Positions 12,073 through 22,200 of a stretch of DNA of 64,000 bases are shown one piece after another. The position numbers and the translations under genes were made by a program. The stretch lies in contig JAILWY010000007.1 in the NCBI GenBank assembly GCA_022113835.1, positions 10,269,001 through 10,333,000 on the forward strand, written 5' to 3'. Source of the DNA: Atopsyche davidsoni. Its lineage: Eukaryota > Arthropoda > Insecta > Trichoptera > Hydrobiosidae. Numbering within the stretch: position 1 is the first letter of the stretch; every line of letters begins with the position of its first letter. Below the pieces are notes generated by a model. The model was not told the origin of the DNA, did no database searches, and saw only the letters and a program-made list of their open reading frames with translations.

Positions 12073-12190
12073 GTTCGCGTGTTTTGGCGACCGTTTTAAG
12101 TAACATTGGTCTCAGGAGATTTTGAAATCGAGACCAACATAAATCCAAGCGCATGAAACCTAAGTCACTTAAAACGGACAACACCTGCGA
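12073..12190. repeat. Imperfect inverted repeat
   Basis: Nested inverted matches: TTGGTCTC (12106-12113) with GAGACCAA (12130-12137), CGTTTTAAGT (12092-12101) with ACTTAAAACG (12167-12176), and a weaker outer match around TTCGC/GCGAA. The segment GTTTTGGCGACCG also occurs at 25.77 kb. It is a diverged foldback. Confidence 0.6.
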
Positions 12191-12954
12191 ATAGTGATTC
12201 TTTGGAATGATCCGGAGCTGCGGTGAATCTCAATAGGTATTTTTTTTTAATTGCTTTCTTAAAGATACTTTCAAATATTTAGTTTCTCTTTTAAACTAAA
12301 CAGTGTGTTAGTGTCTTCAATGTGTTGTTTTGTTTATATTTAAAGTATTGAGAAGTTCGAAATACAAGCCTCTGTAACTAAGTTAAAACTTAGTTAAACC
12401 AACGATGTTTAATGCTAAAGTATGGTGCTGTACGAGTATTTGGTGAGATAGCAAATTAGTCTACGGTTTTATTTTATTTTGTGCTCATTTGTTGGTAATA
12501 AAATACAACTTTAAATACTGCAAAATTAACACCTTCATTAAAAATAAAAATATTTTTTTTTATAAAATTCACAACGCAAAAAAAGCCTTAAAACATAAAG
12601 AGTTGTTTTGACAATATTTTTTTGTTTAAAAACTGTTATGAGCAGCAACTGTAATTTTTCAAAAAAATATTGAAATAGAGTAAATTAGAGTAATTAAAAA
12701 TCTCTGCTGATAATTCCAATAAATGAGGTTTACAAAACAAATTACGATAAGAAATAAAACTATGGAAAGTCACTCAAATATTATTTAAAATTTCTTATTT
12801 GTACTTATCTTTATTTCTTACACAACTAAATTTGAAAAAGTGGTTTATCCGTACAAGATAAATACAAAAACAATTTTATTATTTATACATGCACCGCACG
12901 CGTCAAGTTTGTGTATTTCCTTGTAACCGATAATTTATTTAATGTCGCCCTTCA

Positions 12955-13100
12955 GAGAGCAACTTCCCGCTGATTCCCTTAATCCTGTCGAAAATTCGAT
13001 CAATCATTCCCGGAGCGAGCTTTCGTTTTAATCGGCGGCGTCGGCCCACGCACGAGGGCCGTCATTAGCATAAAAAGAAATAATGACACGTCCCGAGTGC
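12955..13100. promoter_or_regulatory. Candidate regulatory island
   Basis: Balanced composition with TAATCC, ATCAATCATT, TTTTAATCGG and CATTAGCATAAAA in about 145 bp, that is, dense homeodomain-type cores. No convincing open frame. Inference only. Confidence 0.25.
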
Positions 13101-13216
13101 AGGGCTGCCCACCAACTCAGGGCTGCCACCCCGCCCGCTGGGGGAGGAGGACTCCCCCAACGGGGGACGTTATCAATACACCAAAAAAAAAAACCAACAC
13201 ATTGACATTATTTCAT

Positions 13217-13312
13217 TGGTTGGATAGGTTGGAGAAACCGGTCACAAATAAAAACGAACATGTGAAAAATTTTAAAACGGAATTCCACCAAGTACTCTCT
13301 TTCAAAAATATT
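13217..13312 (+). repeat. Dispersed repeat, GAAACCGGTCAC family
   Basis: It shares a conserved order with copies at 14.1, 27.4-27.6, 40.4 and 40.8 kb: GAAACCGGTCAC, AATAAAAA, a T-GTG-AAAAAT segment, then CCACCAAGTACTCT and CAAAAATATT. No coding capacity. The family class is unknown. Confidence 0.75.
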
Positions 13313-13364
13313 TAATTACTATTATTTAATTGCGATGACAACGCCTGAGTTTTTAAAATCTATA

Positions 13365-13599
13365 TATAATACCTCCCCGCTCTCCCCATTCCGTTGCTTA
13401 TGCATGACTGCTATGTACGAGTAGAGGCATGTGCTCTGGAAGCAGTTGAGGGGGGACTCTGCTATTTTTTCTGTAGCTTGCTGCAGAACGAGTATTAATA
13501 AATGCCATAATGATATATAATGATGCTCTTAGGCAGCAGAAAAATGCAGACTTTTCCTTCCAATATAAAAATGTGGTGTATCCCGGAGACCCACTACAG
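13365..13599 (-). repeat. Dispersed repeat X, distal part (interrupted)
   Basis: On the minus strand this matches the copies at 30.25 and 58.74 kb, with shared segments such as TTGGAAGGAAAAGTCTGC, TGCAGCAAACTACAG-like sequence and GGGGAGAGCGGGGAGG. A hAT MITE separates it from its start at 13905-13985. Reuniting the flanks gives the order seen in uninterrupted copies. It may be the 3' part of a retroelement, but no reverse transcriptase motif is visible. Confidence 0.75.
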
Positions 13600-13904
13600 C
13601 AGGGGTTTCCAATGCCGGTTGGGCGAAGGGCACCATTTATTTTTTCAAGGTATATTTATAGTTGGACATAATCAATAGTACGTATAATATAAAAATATTT
13701 TTTTTATGTACAATAAATACTATTATTTATTATGAAAATTATAAGGATATAATTATTGTCTGTTTAATTACTACATTTTATTTTTTTCATAATATTTTAT
13801 TGTTAAATTAAATAACTTCCTCATCGTGGTCGCACAGCGGCGGGCACATGCAAAACGGTCAGCGGGCGCCATGATGCCCGCGGGCACAGGGTTGGGAACC
13901 ACTG
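13600..13904 (-). mobile_element. Non-autonomous hAT MITE, 305 bp
   Basis: Ends CAGGGGTTTCCAA and TTGGGAACCACTG form hAT-type terminal inverted repeats. The 8-bp flanks CACTACAG (13592-13599) and CATTACAG (13905-13912) match at seven of eight positions. It lies inside dispersed repeat X. Empty copies of X at 39.07 kb carry the single target CTGTAGTG, which confirms both the insertion and its duplication. No transposase. Confidence 0.9.
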
Positions 13905-13985
13905 CATTACAGTACTTTCCCTTTAGAAATGATCGCCAACCTCTTCTGAGGAGACGCACTTGATGAAGAAGATATATAATACATT
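13905..13985 (-). repeat. Dispersed repeat X, proximal part
   Basis: The minus strand reads CTTCTTCATCAAGTGCGTCTC, then AGAAGAGGTTGGCGATC, the same start as copies at 38.97 and 58.74 kb. It continues across the hAT insertion into 13599-13365. Confidence 0.75.
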
Positions 13986-14070
13986 ATCGAGATATCAATC
14001 AAAGATCATGCATGAATACACACTATTATTATAATAAGACAGCATTTAACTGCTTTGATATATCAAGATT

Positions 14071-14176
14071 CAACGTTTTTAAATATTTTTGACACAGAGT
14101 ACTTGGTGGAATATTTGAGTGATTTTTCCACATATAGATATTTTTTGGTTACCTTTCACGCTGGCATTATCAAACG
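14071..14176 (-). repeat. Dispersed repeat, GAAACCGGTCAC family (diverged)
   Basis: The minus strand gives CCAGCGTGAAAGGT, TGTGGAAAAATCACTCAA and CCACCAAGTACTCT in the order seen at 40.43 kb. The GAAACCGGTC block is eroded. Confidence 0.7.
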
Positions 14177-14530
14177 TATTTAATTTTTGTCCTCCAGTCC
14201 GTCAGCGTCCGCAGTTTTGTCCCCCAGGCCGCCGCGAGGGCACGCGAAGTCCGGCGCGAGCATTAGTATGTAAATCCAAATGCAATTTCCCGGTGAAGAA
14301 TGCGCCGGCCAAAGCAAACCCGCGCATTTGCGATCGTTAATTTCAACTTTTATCTGCTATTAACTCAAGCGCTCCGTGCGTCTGCGAGGAGATATCTGGG
14401 GCATTAAATCAACCGACTTCGAATCTGAAATAATCAGCTGGCTCGTAAAGGTGCATTCGCTTTATATGATTTGATTTAATCGATACGACTTCTTTATAAT
14501 TCTCGAAAATCACTTTTAAATACTGCAGTA
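14177..14530. promoter_or_regulatory. Candidate regulatory island
   Basis: A GC-rich patch (14195-14330) passes into a balanced stretch with CGATCGTTAATTT, GCTATTAACTC, GGCATTAAATCA, AATAATCAGC and TTAATCGAT cores. No coding evidence. Regulatory role inferred from composition and homeodomain-like cores. Confidence 0.25.
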
Positions 14531-15143
14531 CATGCGAAACATTAGAATCGACTCGCACATCTAACAATATTTTTTTTTTATCTTATCCGGCGCTCTTGCA
14601 CCTAGATTGCTTTTTCACGTCATTTTGAATGATAATATACCTTTATATATAAAAAAGTAATTTTGGAGAAATAAACAGACAGTATGCATTCTGATATTCT
14701 TAATTAGGTTTTTTTTTGTCAAACGTATTATTCATTGTGCTTGAGACAATATTATCATTGAAATAGCGAACACAACATTATTATTATACAAACAAGCTAT
14801 CTTTGTTAATTAACCTGGCACTCTTTGATGTATTATAGTATACAATATTTTTCCCTCAGAAATAAGAATAATATAGCAGTATCGTATACGTAAAAAATAG
14901 TGTCATATAAAAACCTCAAAGGAGTAGAATATATAAATTTATATTATGCCATCATACTTATTTTGTGAGTCTATCAGGCGTTGGAATGAAGCAAAAATCA
15001 ACAAATACACCCAAAAGACGGAAAAACATAAGACAGTAAAAATATTTTAAATAGTAGCGATACATCAATTCCGTATATATTATAATGAAATAAGTAACTT
15101 TTTATTTATATCTTCACATTGAGTTTATTTTATTATTTGCATT
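14531..15143. other. AT-rich noncoding stretch
   Basis: No gene or repeat family recognised. Confidence 0.4.
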
Positions 15144-15177
15144 ACTAGTTTCGACCTTATAACCAGGTCATCATCAG
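15144..15177 (-). repeat. Hairpin core, hammerhead-like arrangement
   Basis: The minus strand reads CTGATGATGACCTGG, then TTATAAGGTC, then GAAACTAGT. It contains an intact CTGATGA block, a GACCT/AGGTC stem and a GAAAC block, in the order of a hammerhead core, but with one extra base between the first block and the stem. It is the closest hammerhead match of the core family here. Flanking stems I/III are not obvious. Confidence 0.5.
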
Positions 15178-15740
15178 ATGCACGACTTAAACCGTATATA
15201 TTTTTTTGTTAATGGCTGATCTTCGGCTACGTCCGAGGCTTTTTGTGGTGTTGTGTTCTGGAAATACAGGACCTCGGTAGAATAATACTGCAGTGGCCTT
15301 AGCACGTATGTACATATGATTTGTTAATTATGAGGAATGCTGCAATAATGTATCAGGATACCAGGAGTAAAGCAGATCCCTCCCGGCGGCCGCACGCAGT
15401 GGCGTTGCATGCGAGGCGGCGACCGCAGCCGCCCCGAGCCGTCCCTGCCGCTAATATTGCACGGTGGGTGGAATCAGAATTGAATATTTAATAAAGTTAC
15501 TCTATTCATATATTAACAACGGAAATTAAACCGCACCCCTAATAAATTTAAGAATGTTTTCCGGCACTCACAGCGGGTAACTGATTTTGCGCAATTGTTT
15601 TATATTTTTAGTTGAATTTGTGTGTAAACCTGTTTTCGTAATAATATGAAAAGAAATACATATTTGCATTATTTTGAATCGGGTAAAATCCCCCCGAAGG
15701 CGTTGGAAGGGCGGTTACACTTTTAAAGCCCAAGCCAACA
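15178..15740. other. Noncoding with GC-rich patch
   Basis: AT-rich sequence with a CpG-rich patch at about 15380-15460. No gene supported. Confidence 0.35.
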
Positions 15741-16600
15741 AAAGAGCGAGCAGAGACATGTTTTCCTCTCACCGACAAACATATAAGCCCTCGGAGACAC
15801 ATAGTATCTAGCCAGAAATCACTGTGGGGGCGTGTATTTATTTCAATATCCAAAAACAAAATGCAGAACGCAGAGAGACGTATCGAGCAGAGACATGTTT
15901 TCCTCTCACCCACACAAGTCACACAAGCTCCCGGAGACACCCGTCACCTAGCCAGAAGGCACCAAAGGGACGTGTCTATATTTCAATATCCAAAAACAAA
16001 ATGCAGAACGCAGAGAAACATATCGAGCAGAGACATCTATTCTTCTCACCGACAGTCTCATAAGCCCTTGTGGATACACACCATCCAGCCAGAAGGCACT
16101 GTGGGGACGTGTCTATATTTTAATATCCAAAAACAAAATGCAGAACGCAGAGAGACGTATCGAGCAGAGACATGCTTTCCTCTCACCCACACAAGCCCCC
16201 GGAGACACCCGTCACCAAGCCAGAAGGCACCAAAGGGACGTGTCTTTATTTTAATATCCAAAAACAAAATGCAAAACGCAGAGAGACGTATCGAGCAGAG
16301 ACATGTTTTTCTCTCACCCACACAAGCGCCCGGAGACACCCGTCACCAAGCCAGAAGGCACCAAAGGGACATGTCTATATTTTAATATCCAAAAACAAAA
16401 TGCAGAACGCAGAGAGATGTATCAAGCAGAGACATGTTTTCCTCTTACCCACACAAGTCACACAAGCCCCCGGAGACACCCGTCACCTAGCCAGAAGGCA
16501 CCAAAGGGACGTGTCTTTATTTTAATGTCGAAATGAAAGAGAAACAGTAGTGCAGATCGCAGTGAGACGGATCGAGCAGAGACGCGTTTTTGCTGGTCGG
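15741..16600 (+). repeat. Satellite-like tandem array, ~131-140 bp units
   Basis: The anchor CAGAGACATGTTTTCCTCTC begins units at 15751, 15888, 16028, 16165, 16296 and 16427, with a degenerate last one at 16577. Units carry CCCGGAGACACCCGTCACC, AGCCAGAAGGCACCAAAGGG, CGTGTCT and CCAAAAACAAAATGCAGAAC. Spacings are 137, 140, 137, 131, 131 and 150. The outer units are more diverged. Long open frames on both strands arise because the first five spacings all leave remainder 2 on division by three and the unit is stop-poor; I do not call a gene. Confidence 0.95.
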
Positions 16601-17566
16601 GCCACAGGGGCGTGCGGGGCTCGTGGGCGGTGCCGCCCTAATGACCGGACGAGCCTGCATACGTCACTGTCAATACGAGGCCCTGTGATCAGTCTCTCTG
16701 CCGAGCCATACAGGGGAGCCGCAAGTACATTTAATTGTTATTATTTTCAGCTTATGTGCACCGTCAGAACCGACCCATAAAGATGCATCATTTAAAAATA
16801 TACCACATTGATATTTTTCACTTAGTTTGTACCATAAAAAAACGACCCATGCAAAGTAATGGAAAATTCACTCTATAGTTATTTTTTAAACTTAACGTGT
16901 ATTGTATGAACTGAGTCATACATGTAAATAGCAAATTTATTTAACTGAGCCATAATTATTTTTTTATACGAGTCTTTCAATGAAACAGCATGTATGTACC
17001 ACCAAAACCGAACCATAAATATTATATAGAATGAGCAAATATATTTATTAATATTATGTTTTATTTTTAATGTACAGTTTGTGAAAATTCCACATACCTA
17101 AAAATGTCGTTCGTAAATATTCTTTTAATCCATTTTGGAATACACGTATTTCTTGTTTATCATGTTTCAAAATTTTATATGCATTTAAAAAAATCACTAG
17201 TATTTGAATAACTAAAATATTAATAACTTAAAACATAGTTATTTTAGAACTTTCAATACAACTGATTGAAATCGATAGTTTGTCAGTTCGAGCCCCGACT
17301 CGACAGGTGAATGTGCAACTGATGTAATTGGGAGCATGCTTGTTTTGGTTCGGTCGAAGACTTTTCGTATTGAATAACACGTCTTACATGCGTTTTCAGT
17401 TAATTGCCAATTAATTAACTCTACTTAACACAAATATATAAAATAAATTTAATATGGAATCTTTAAAAACATTTTAGGTTGCGAGAAACACCAGATAATG
17501 TTCACAATAAAAATGCTATTGCTAGGCTGTGACAGTACTAACTACATGTATTATAAAGAAGTTGTA
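16601..17566. other. Noncoding flank of satellite
   Basis: A GC-rich tail (to about 16730), then AT-rich DNA. A tRNA-like B-box remnant, CAGTTCGAGCCCC, lies near 17283 without a matching A box. No gene supported. Confidence 0.4.
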
Positions 17567-18089
17567 CAGGGTGTCCAAAGAGAATATCGGATATTTGTTA
17601 GTTCAGTAAAACAAAAATATTGATGATTATAAGAATACAAAATGGAAAATTATTTCAAAAAGATGATGTTATCCAAATGGTGATAACGTTACGCTGCTGG
17701 CACTCTTTTAATCTGGAACGAAGATTGCTGATATCACACTGACACATAGCCCTTGATATTGCTGCCATTTCTGACCTGATGTTTTGTTTCAATTCCGTTA
17801 AGTTCATCGGATTATTCTCATAAACCCTACTTTTAAGGTATCCCCATACGAAATAGTCAAGAGGGCTAAGGTCGGGGCTTCTGGGAGGCCAGTTGATGTT
17901 ACCTCTACGTGAAATGACCTTATTAGGGAATAATTCGTTAACAGCTTCAATTGATTGATTGGATGTATGGTCTTGTTGGAACCACGTGAAACCTTGAATA
18001 TCCTGCAACTCTGGGCCCAAAAAATTTCGCAGCATATCGCAATAACGGTCACTATTCACATTCACCCGATACTCTTTTTGGACACTCTG
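17567..18089 (-). mobile_element. Tc1/mariner-like deletion derivative, copy A
   Basis: Terminal inverted repeats CAGGGTGTCCAAAGAGAATA and (minus strand of the right end) CAGAGTGTCCAAAAAGAGTA are flanked by TA on both sides (17565-17566 and 18090-18091), the mariner-superfamily target. The interior keeps only the C-terminal half of a transposase on the minus strand. The same deletion is found in copies at 22.8 and 58.1 kb, so this shortened form itself was mobilised. Confidence 0.9.
17655..18070 (-). pseudogene. C-terminal half of a Tc1/mariner-like transposase (relic)
   Basis: The minus-strand frame starts with the TIR-encoded residues and runs through NSDRYCDMLRNFLGPEL, the motif NWPPRSPDLSPLDYFVWGYL and a C-terminal RSRLKECQQRNV segment to a stop at 17655. 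This is the second half of the DDE/D catalytic domain found in insect mariner-type transposases. The N-terminal DNA-binding region and first catalytic Asp are absent. The second Asp region (WFQQD) has lost residues next to it compared with copy C (QDGATCHTS), so the protein cannot be active. Confidence 0.85.
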
Positions 18090-18423
18090 TATTTTTTGTA
18101 TTATGCTCAAGGTCGTGTGCATCGCAAACGAAATTACAACGAGACGAAAAACACAGTTAAAATATATTGTGTTTTTTGTATTATTATAAGAGTATATTTT
18201 TAAAATGTCGAGTTGTAAATTTAGCCTGGTGGCTTTCACCTGGAGCCGCAGGAGCGCTCGTTAGGGCCGCCGCCCACGCGGCCTGCGCAAAGGAAATAGC
18301 GAATCGCTGGAGACCTTCTCGGTTCCTTTCACTTAAATTTCTACTCCTTTGCCCGCTGCCAACCTCTGTGCCCGGGTATGTGAAAATTGCAACCGATTTT
18401 TATTTATTTTTAAAAATAAAAAA
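18090..18423. other. Noncoding with GC-rich patch
   Basis: A CpG-rich patch at about 18235-18310 and pyrimidine-rich sequence after it. Nothing else recognised. Confidence 0.35.
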
Positions 18424-18455
18424 CGATTCAGTACCGGTACTGAAACCATCTTCAG
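18424..18455 (-). repeat. Hairpin core of foldback family
   Basis: The minus strand reads CTGAAGATGGTTTCAGTACC, then GGTACTGAATCG. The CAGTACCGGTACTG centre is a perfect palindrome. No outer arms are clear. Confidence 0.55.
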
Positions 18456-19725
18456 AAATAGCACCAAAACGTCAGAAGTCACAAACCACTGTAAAAAAAA
18501 ATCCAATATAACATATGCTTACCTGTATCACTATTTTAACAGTGCTGCTATATAAGTAGTACCTAGTTCACTACCACTTACGATATACTGTTCAGGTAAG
18601 CATATTCTCTCTCATGCACCTTGTAACTGCTTATGAAAGTTTGGCCTCAGCAATAAAGAGACAGGCACATTAAAAATATGATATTCAACTTAAACATAAA
18701 AGTAACAGGTATCATAATACTCTACTATTTTCAATTTAATCTACTTTTTTAAAGTCAAAGACGTCGCTAAAAAGTCAAAATAATATAATACATATCCTGT
18801 TTAAAATTGATTATTTTCCTTTGTGAAACATTTACTTAGCGTATAAAAAACAATCAAAAGCCTCGGTAGTTATTGGGGGCGTACATAAGTGGAGGCACTG
18901 AGAAATTGAGAGCTTTTGAATAACCTGCCATTACGGCTTTATCGAAGCCTGAATAAACCATGATAAAATGGTAAACCCACGACTGTCGCCTATAAACCAT
19001 TTACTCTCGTTCGGCCGGCCGGTGAGTTTTCAACAAAAAGTGAACTTGTCGGCAAAACAAGTGTTGTCCCCGATCTATTTAAAAGCCCACATTTATTTAT
19101 TATAAGTTTAATTAAATTAAAAAATTGATAACTTTTATACAGATAGTGACATATTTTTTCAAAATTTTTAATAAATTTCTAAAAAATTTCTATCATTTCG
19201 GTTACGGAAATGGCGCCATATGTACGGATTTCGTCTTTGGGTTTAGAATTCAGAAGATGGTTCCAGTGCAAAAACAAACTAAATCTTTCGACGGCTAATA
19301 TGTTGACTAGAGTGGGTATCTTCTCTCCAAAAGCCGCTCCGGCCAAGTCGGTTCCAAGACTTTGGTTTTTGCGGTCAGTAAATAAGAAACGAGGCTCAAT
19401 CGCTTTGAACTTCGTATTTTAAAGCAATGAAGTACTAACTTTTTAACTTACCGATTCACTAGACCAAAAGTTAAATAAGATATTCGATTGACTTCTCTAA
19501 GGCCTTGTGAAAAATAGAAACCAGTATATCATTTTAATCGCATCCATTTATTAAACACTTACATTCAAAAAGCTTTAGTAAGAAAAACTAAATTCTGATA
19601 AGAAATATTATTATATAAAACTTTCAAGAGAAAAAAATTACACGCAGGTATAAAAGTTGTACCCAGTAAATTAATTGAATATATATACATTTTTATACAT
19701 TAAAAAAATTATAAAGCAGCTGGTG
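18456..19725. other. AT-rich noncoding stretch
   Basis: No supported gene. GC-balanced patches at about 18850-19060 and 19200-19400 carry short open frames without recognisable domains. Confidence 0.35.
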
Positions 19726-19881
19726 TTATTGGGGTTTATTGAGTGTTGAACTGCTCAACGTTTTCAGTCCCCAAACGTTTCAGTCCAAGATTTTAAAAAT
19801 ACCTGAAGTATTATAGTTCAAAATATAATCAGCTCAACACCCATGAAATAAAATAATCCAATTTTCTAAAATTGGATTATT
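19726..19881. repeat. Foldback repeat with terminal perfect hairpin
   Basis: Arms GGGGTTTATTGAGTGTTGAA (19731 onward) and CAGCTCAACACCCATGAAAT (19830 onward) are inverted matches and relate to arms at 8.6 and 44.1 kb. The core carries CAACGTTTTCAGTCCCC and an ACCTGAAGTATTATAG segment. At the right edge AATAATCCAATTTT (19852-19865) and AAAATTGGATTATT (19868-19881) form a perfect 14-bp hairpin with a 2-base spacer. Confidence 0.65.
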
Positions 19882-19904
19882 GTATTGCAAGTCACACAAA
19901 ATTT

Positions 19905-20090
19905 AATTTGTATAATAAGTACGTTGTTTCACTTGTAGGATATGATTGTTAAAAATTCTTGCCAAGTACCTAATGTAAGTTGGGGATGTGGGTTCAAATC
20001 CCACACAAATCACGATGATATTTTCCTTTTTAATCATTTTTCAATACATATTTAAAAAAATGTACTTAATCATTATCAATAAAAAAAAAA
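19905..20090 (+). mobile_element. tRNA-derived repeat, truncated body
   Basis: A plus-strand copy of the family at 28.0 kb: ATAATAAGTACGTTGTTTCA, GATATGATTGTTAAAAATTC, then a shortened tRNA-like body with GGGTTCAAATCCCACACAAA (B box), then AAATGTACTTAATCATTATC. The A-box half of the body is deleted. Confidence 0.75.
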
Positions 20091-20199
20091 CTTGTTTTGA
20101 TATGAATCCACGCAAGTGTGCTAACCATTTTTGCAGGTGCGTGTATTTGGTCGAAAATAAATATACTGATCTGGATTTGTAAAATCGGTCAAATACACC

Positions 20200-20428
20200 G
20201 TGTCATCCTTCATCTTAAACAAGATTGTCTCGGCGTGTAAACAGAGATTGATCATCAGCACATCCCCCCAGTGTCACCGGGGTCAGGGCGAGGCTTGCAC
20301 AAAAAGTGGGCCCAACCCCCGGACCACCCTTCCACAGAGACGGATCACCCCAAAGCATCGGTTGCCTAATCTTCTGCCCCTTATTAGACGGTTCATTTGG
20401 ATCATAGTGACAGAAAAAGTATTATATA
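20200..20428. other. GC-balanced unique-looking patch
   Basis: Mixed-composition sequence with C-rich runs (CATCCCCCCAGTG, CAACCCCCGGACC). It is open for about 80 codons on the plus strand, but the translation has no recognisable motif. Candidate regulatory or unclassified repeat. Confidence 0.25.
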
Positions 20429-20639
20429 GGGTGTCCCAAAATTAACGCAAGATTTGAGTTTGTCGCCATTTTTGCAGTAAAGTTTCAAAAGGCTGCTAAG
20501 ATTTCATTATTTTTGAAATATTGTTCAATAATGAAGACACGTTGTTCTGTCGTGTAACGCTCCATTTTTACTAACCCTAAACTGTTAGCTGGTGTTCCCA
20601 AAACTTTACTGCAAATCTTGCGTTAATTTCGGGACAACT
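20429..20639 (-). mobile_element. Mariner-type MITE retaining a transposase start
   Basis: Inverted ends GGGTGTCCCAAAATTAACGC and (minus strand of the right end) GTTGTCCCGAAATTAACGC border a ~211-bp element, with TA-containing flanks on both sides. A second inner inverted match is GCAGTAAAGTTT/AAACTTTACTGC. The TIR differs from the 17.6-kb family. The interior holds the first codons of a transposase. Confidence 0.8.
20485..20565 (-). pseudogene. N-terminal fragment of mariner-type transposase
   Basis: A 26-codon minus-strand frame starts ATG GAG CGT TAC and ends TGA. It reads YTTEQRVFIIEQYFKNN in its middle, which is the typical start of insect mariner-type transposases that carry an N-terminal helix-turn-helix (DUF4817-like) region. 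The frame stops soon after LAAF, where the internal deletion joins the right end. It is far too short to act as a transposase. Confidence 0.75.
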
Positions 20640-20798
20640 TTATATATATATATTTATGTATAAAATAAATTTATTGATTTTTAATGCGTTAAAGTTTTGT
20701 AGCGTTCCTTTTGCTGATATTTTTATGATTCAAATTGTATTGGTTTTTTTAAAGATTTATTACTTTTTATAAACAAAAAATGTTGTTTTTTTTAAATA

Positions 20799-20852
20799 CA
20801 GTAATTATCGCGACCCCGTTATGCGCGGTTTCACTATAACGCTAATTTCAAA
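20799..20852 (+). mobile_element. Partial pogo/Tigger-like MITE end
   Basis: CAGTAATTATCGCGACCCCG and TTATGCGCGGTTTCACTATA match the left end of the complete element at 20951. The copy ends at about 20852, where the sequence enters a segment (TCGGTGAAAATCATAATTTGG) shared with 47.42 kb. Confidence 0.75.
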
Positions 20853-20925
20853 TCGGTGAAAATCATAATTTGGTAAGGTTTTGTAATCTGTGATAATCAT
20901 ACAATAAAAGGTTTTTTCTATATAT
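20853..20925 (+). repeat. Segment shared with 47.42-47.52 kb
   Basis: TCGGTGAAAATCATAATTTG, GATAATCATACAA and AAAAGGTTTTTTC appear here and at 47.42-47.52 kb, in both places just upstream of a pogo-like left end. This suggests one longer composite repeat present at both loci. Confidence 0.7.
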
Positions 20926-20950
20926 TTGTCATACCTTATTTTTTTATATA

Positions 20951-21197
20951 CAGTAATACCCCGCTTTATGCGACCCTGTTATGCGCGGTTTCACTATAAC
21001 GCGAATTTCAAATTTGGCGTTAAAATGCCTCGCATTACGCGAATTTCTCATTTTAAGAATGTGTATGAACATTATGTACTCATTGACTTAAGTTTTGACT
21101 ATGTATGTATGTTTAATCGTAAACCCCGATATACGCGAATTTCACATAACGCGATTTTTTCCGGAACGCATTCCTCGCGTAAAGCGGGGTATTACTG
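20951..21197 (+). mobile_element. Complete pogo/Tigger-like MITE, 247 bp
   Basis: Left end CAGTAATACCCCGCTTTATG and right end AAAGCGGGGTATTACTG are near-perfect terminal inverted repeats of about 18 bp, flanked by TA (20949-20950 and 21198-21199). The TA target and CAGTA-type ends fit the pogo/Tigger branch of Tc1/mariner. The interior has internal GCGAATTTC repeats and no transposase. Confidence 0.88.
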
Positions 21198-21199
21198 TA

Positions 21200-21525
21200 T
21201 ATCTAACTTATGAGACAAATATGTGACATAACGACTTAACTTTAAATGAATACCTTGTCATAATTTAAAGAAAATGGAGTGAAAACAGTAAATTAAAGAG
21301 ATGTTTTTTGTTGCTGAAATACCATTGACCATGAAAGACGTACACTACCAATAATTAAAAGCAGAAGTTGTATTTTACATTTGTTATGTACTGCTTATGC
21401 CATGAAGGACTTTATTTATATTGGAATGACGAGTATCATGTTTTTTTTTTATAGAAAAACAAAAAATACCTATTCCTCCCCGGTCTAAATTAGTTCCCCC
21501 CCGAAATAAACACAGAGGGACTATT
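21200..21525. other. AT-rich noncoding stretch
   Basis: Nothing recognised. Confidence 0.4.
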
Positions 21526-22200
21526 TCTCACAGGCTTCGCTTTTTGTAGTCTCCGCGGCGTGCTGACGTATTAGAAGAGCAGAAACCGTGAAATAAATGT
21601 GTTATAAAAACACCCACACATAAATCACGCCGAACCGATGAATCATTCGCTCCGGCATCCGACCAAAAGGGCTGGAAGGATTCGACAAAAATTCGATAAA
21701 AGGGGAAATACGATAATCCCAGCCGACGGTCCTGCCGGCATAACGGAAGAGGAGGTCTTTTTCTCCGTTTTGTATGGACGGCCGAGGCTGGCCCGCTCGG
21801 AATTCTAAAAATCCCGCAAAAAAGGCCAATACGCTTCGGGATGGCCCGCGAGACATGTGACGTATGGCGGAAATGACTTGGTTTATCTCCTCGCCGGCTT
21901 CGAGCTGCTGTTACGTTCTGTTCACTTTGTGTTGAATTAGGAACAAAAGGAATTCTCGACTACCGCGATAAAAGCACCTATTATTGCATTATTTCCTTTG
22001 AAATAATATTAAATCCCAAAACAAGAAAAATTTTCAGCAGTCTGCCAATGCGCAGTTGAGCAATAATTTGATCGAAGCCTTCCACCCCTGGCTTTGTGTC
22101 CTCACCGCGTTGGTGGCGACCTCGGCTCGACCTCCCCGGCCTGCTGACTTCAGGGCTGAAGGGCAGAGAGGTCACCGAGGCGATCAACACGTGCTTTCTC
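21526..22200. promoter_or_regulatory. Candidate regulatory islands
   Basis: Balanced or GC-rich stretches at about 21526-21920 and 22050-22200 with low simple-sequence content and many CpG steps. Short frames on both strands lack domain signatures. A tRNA B-box-like GGGTTCGAGCC occurs on the minus strand just outside, near 22408. Regulatory DNA or an unrecognised exon are both possible. Confidence 0.2.

Noticed and set aside
15861..16385. 174-codon open frame
   Set aside because: It runs through a tandem array whose units are not multiples of three, so each unit is read in a different frame; overlapping frames on both strands are similarly open.
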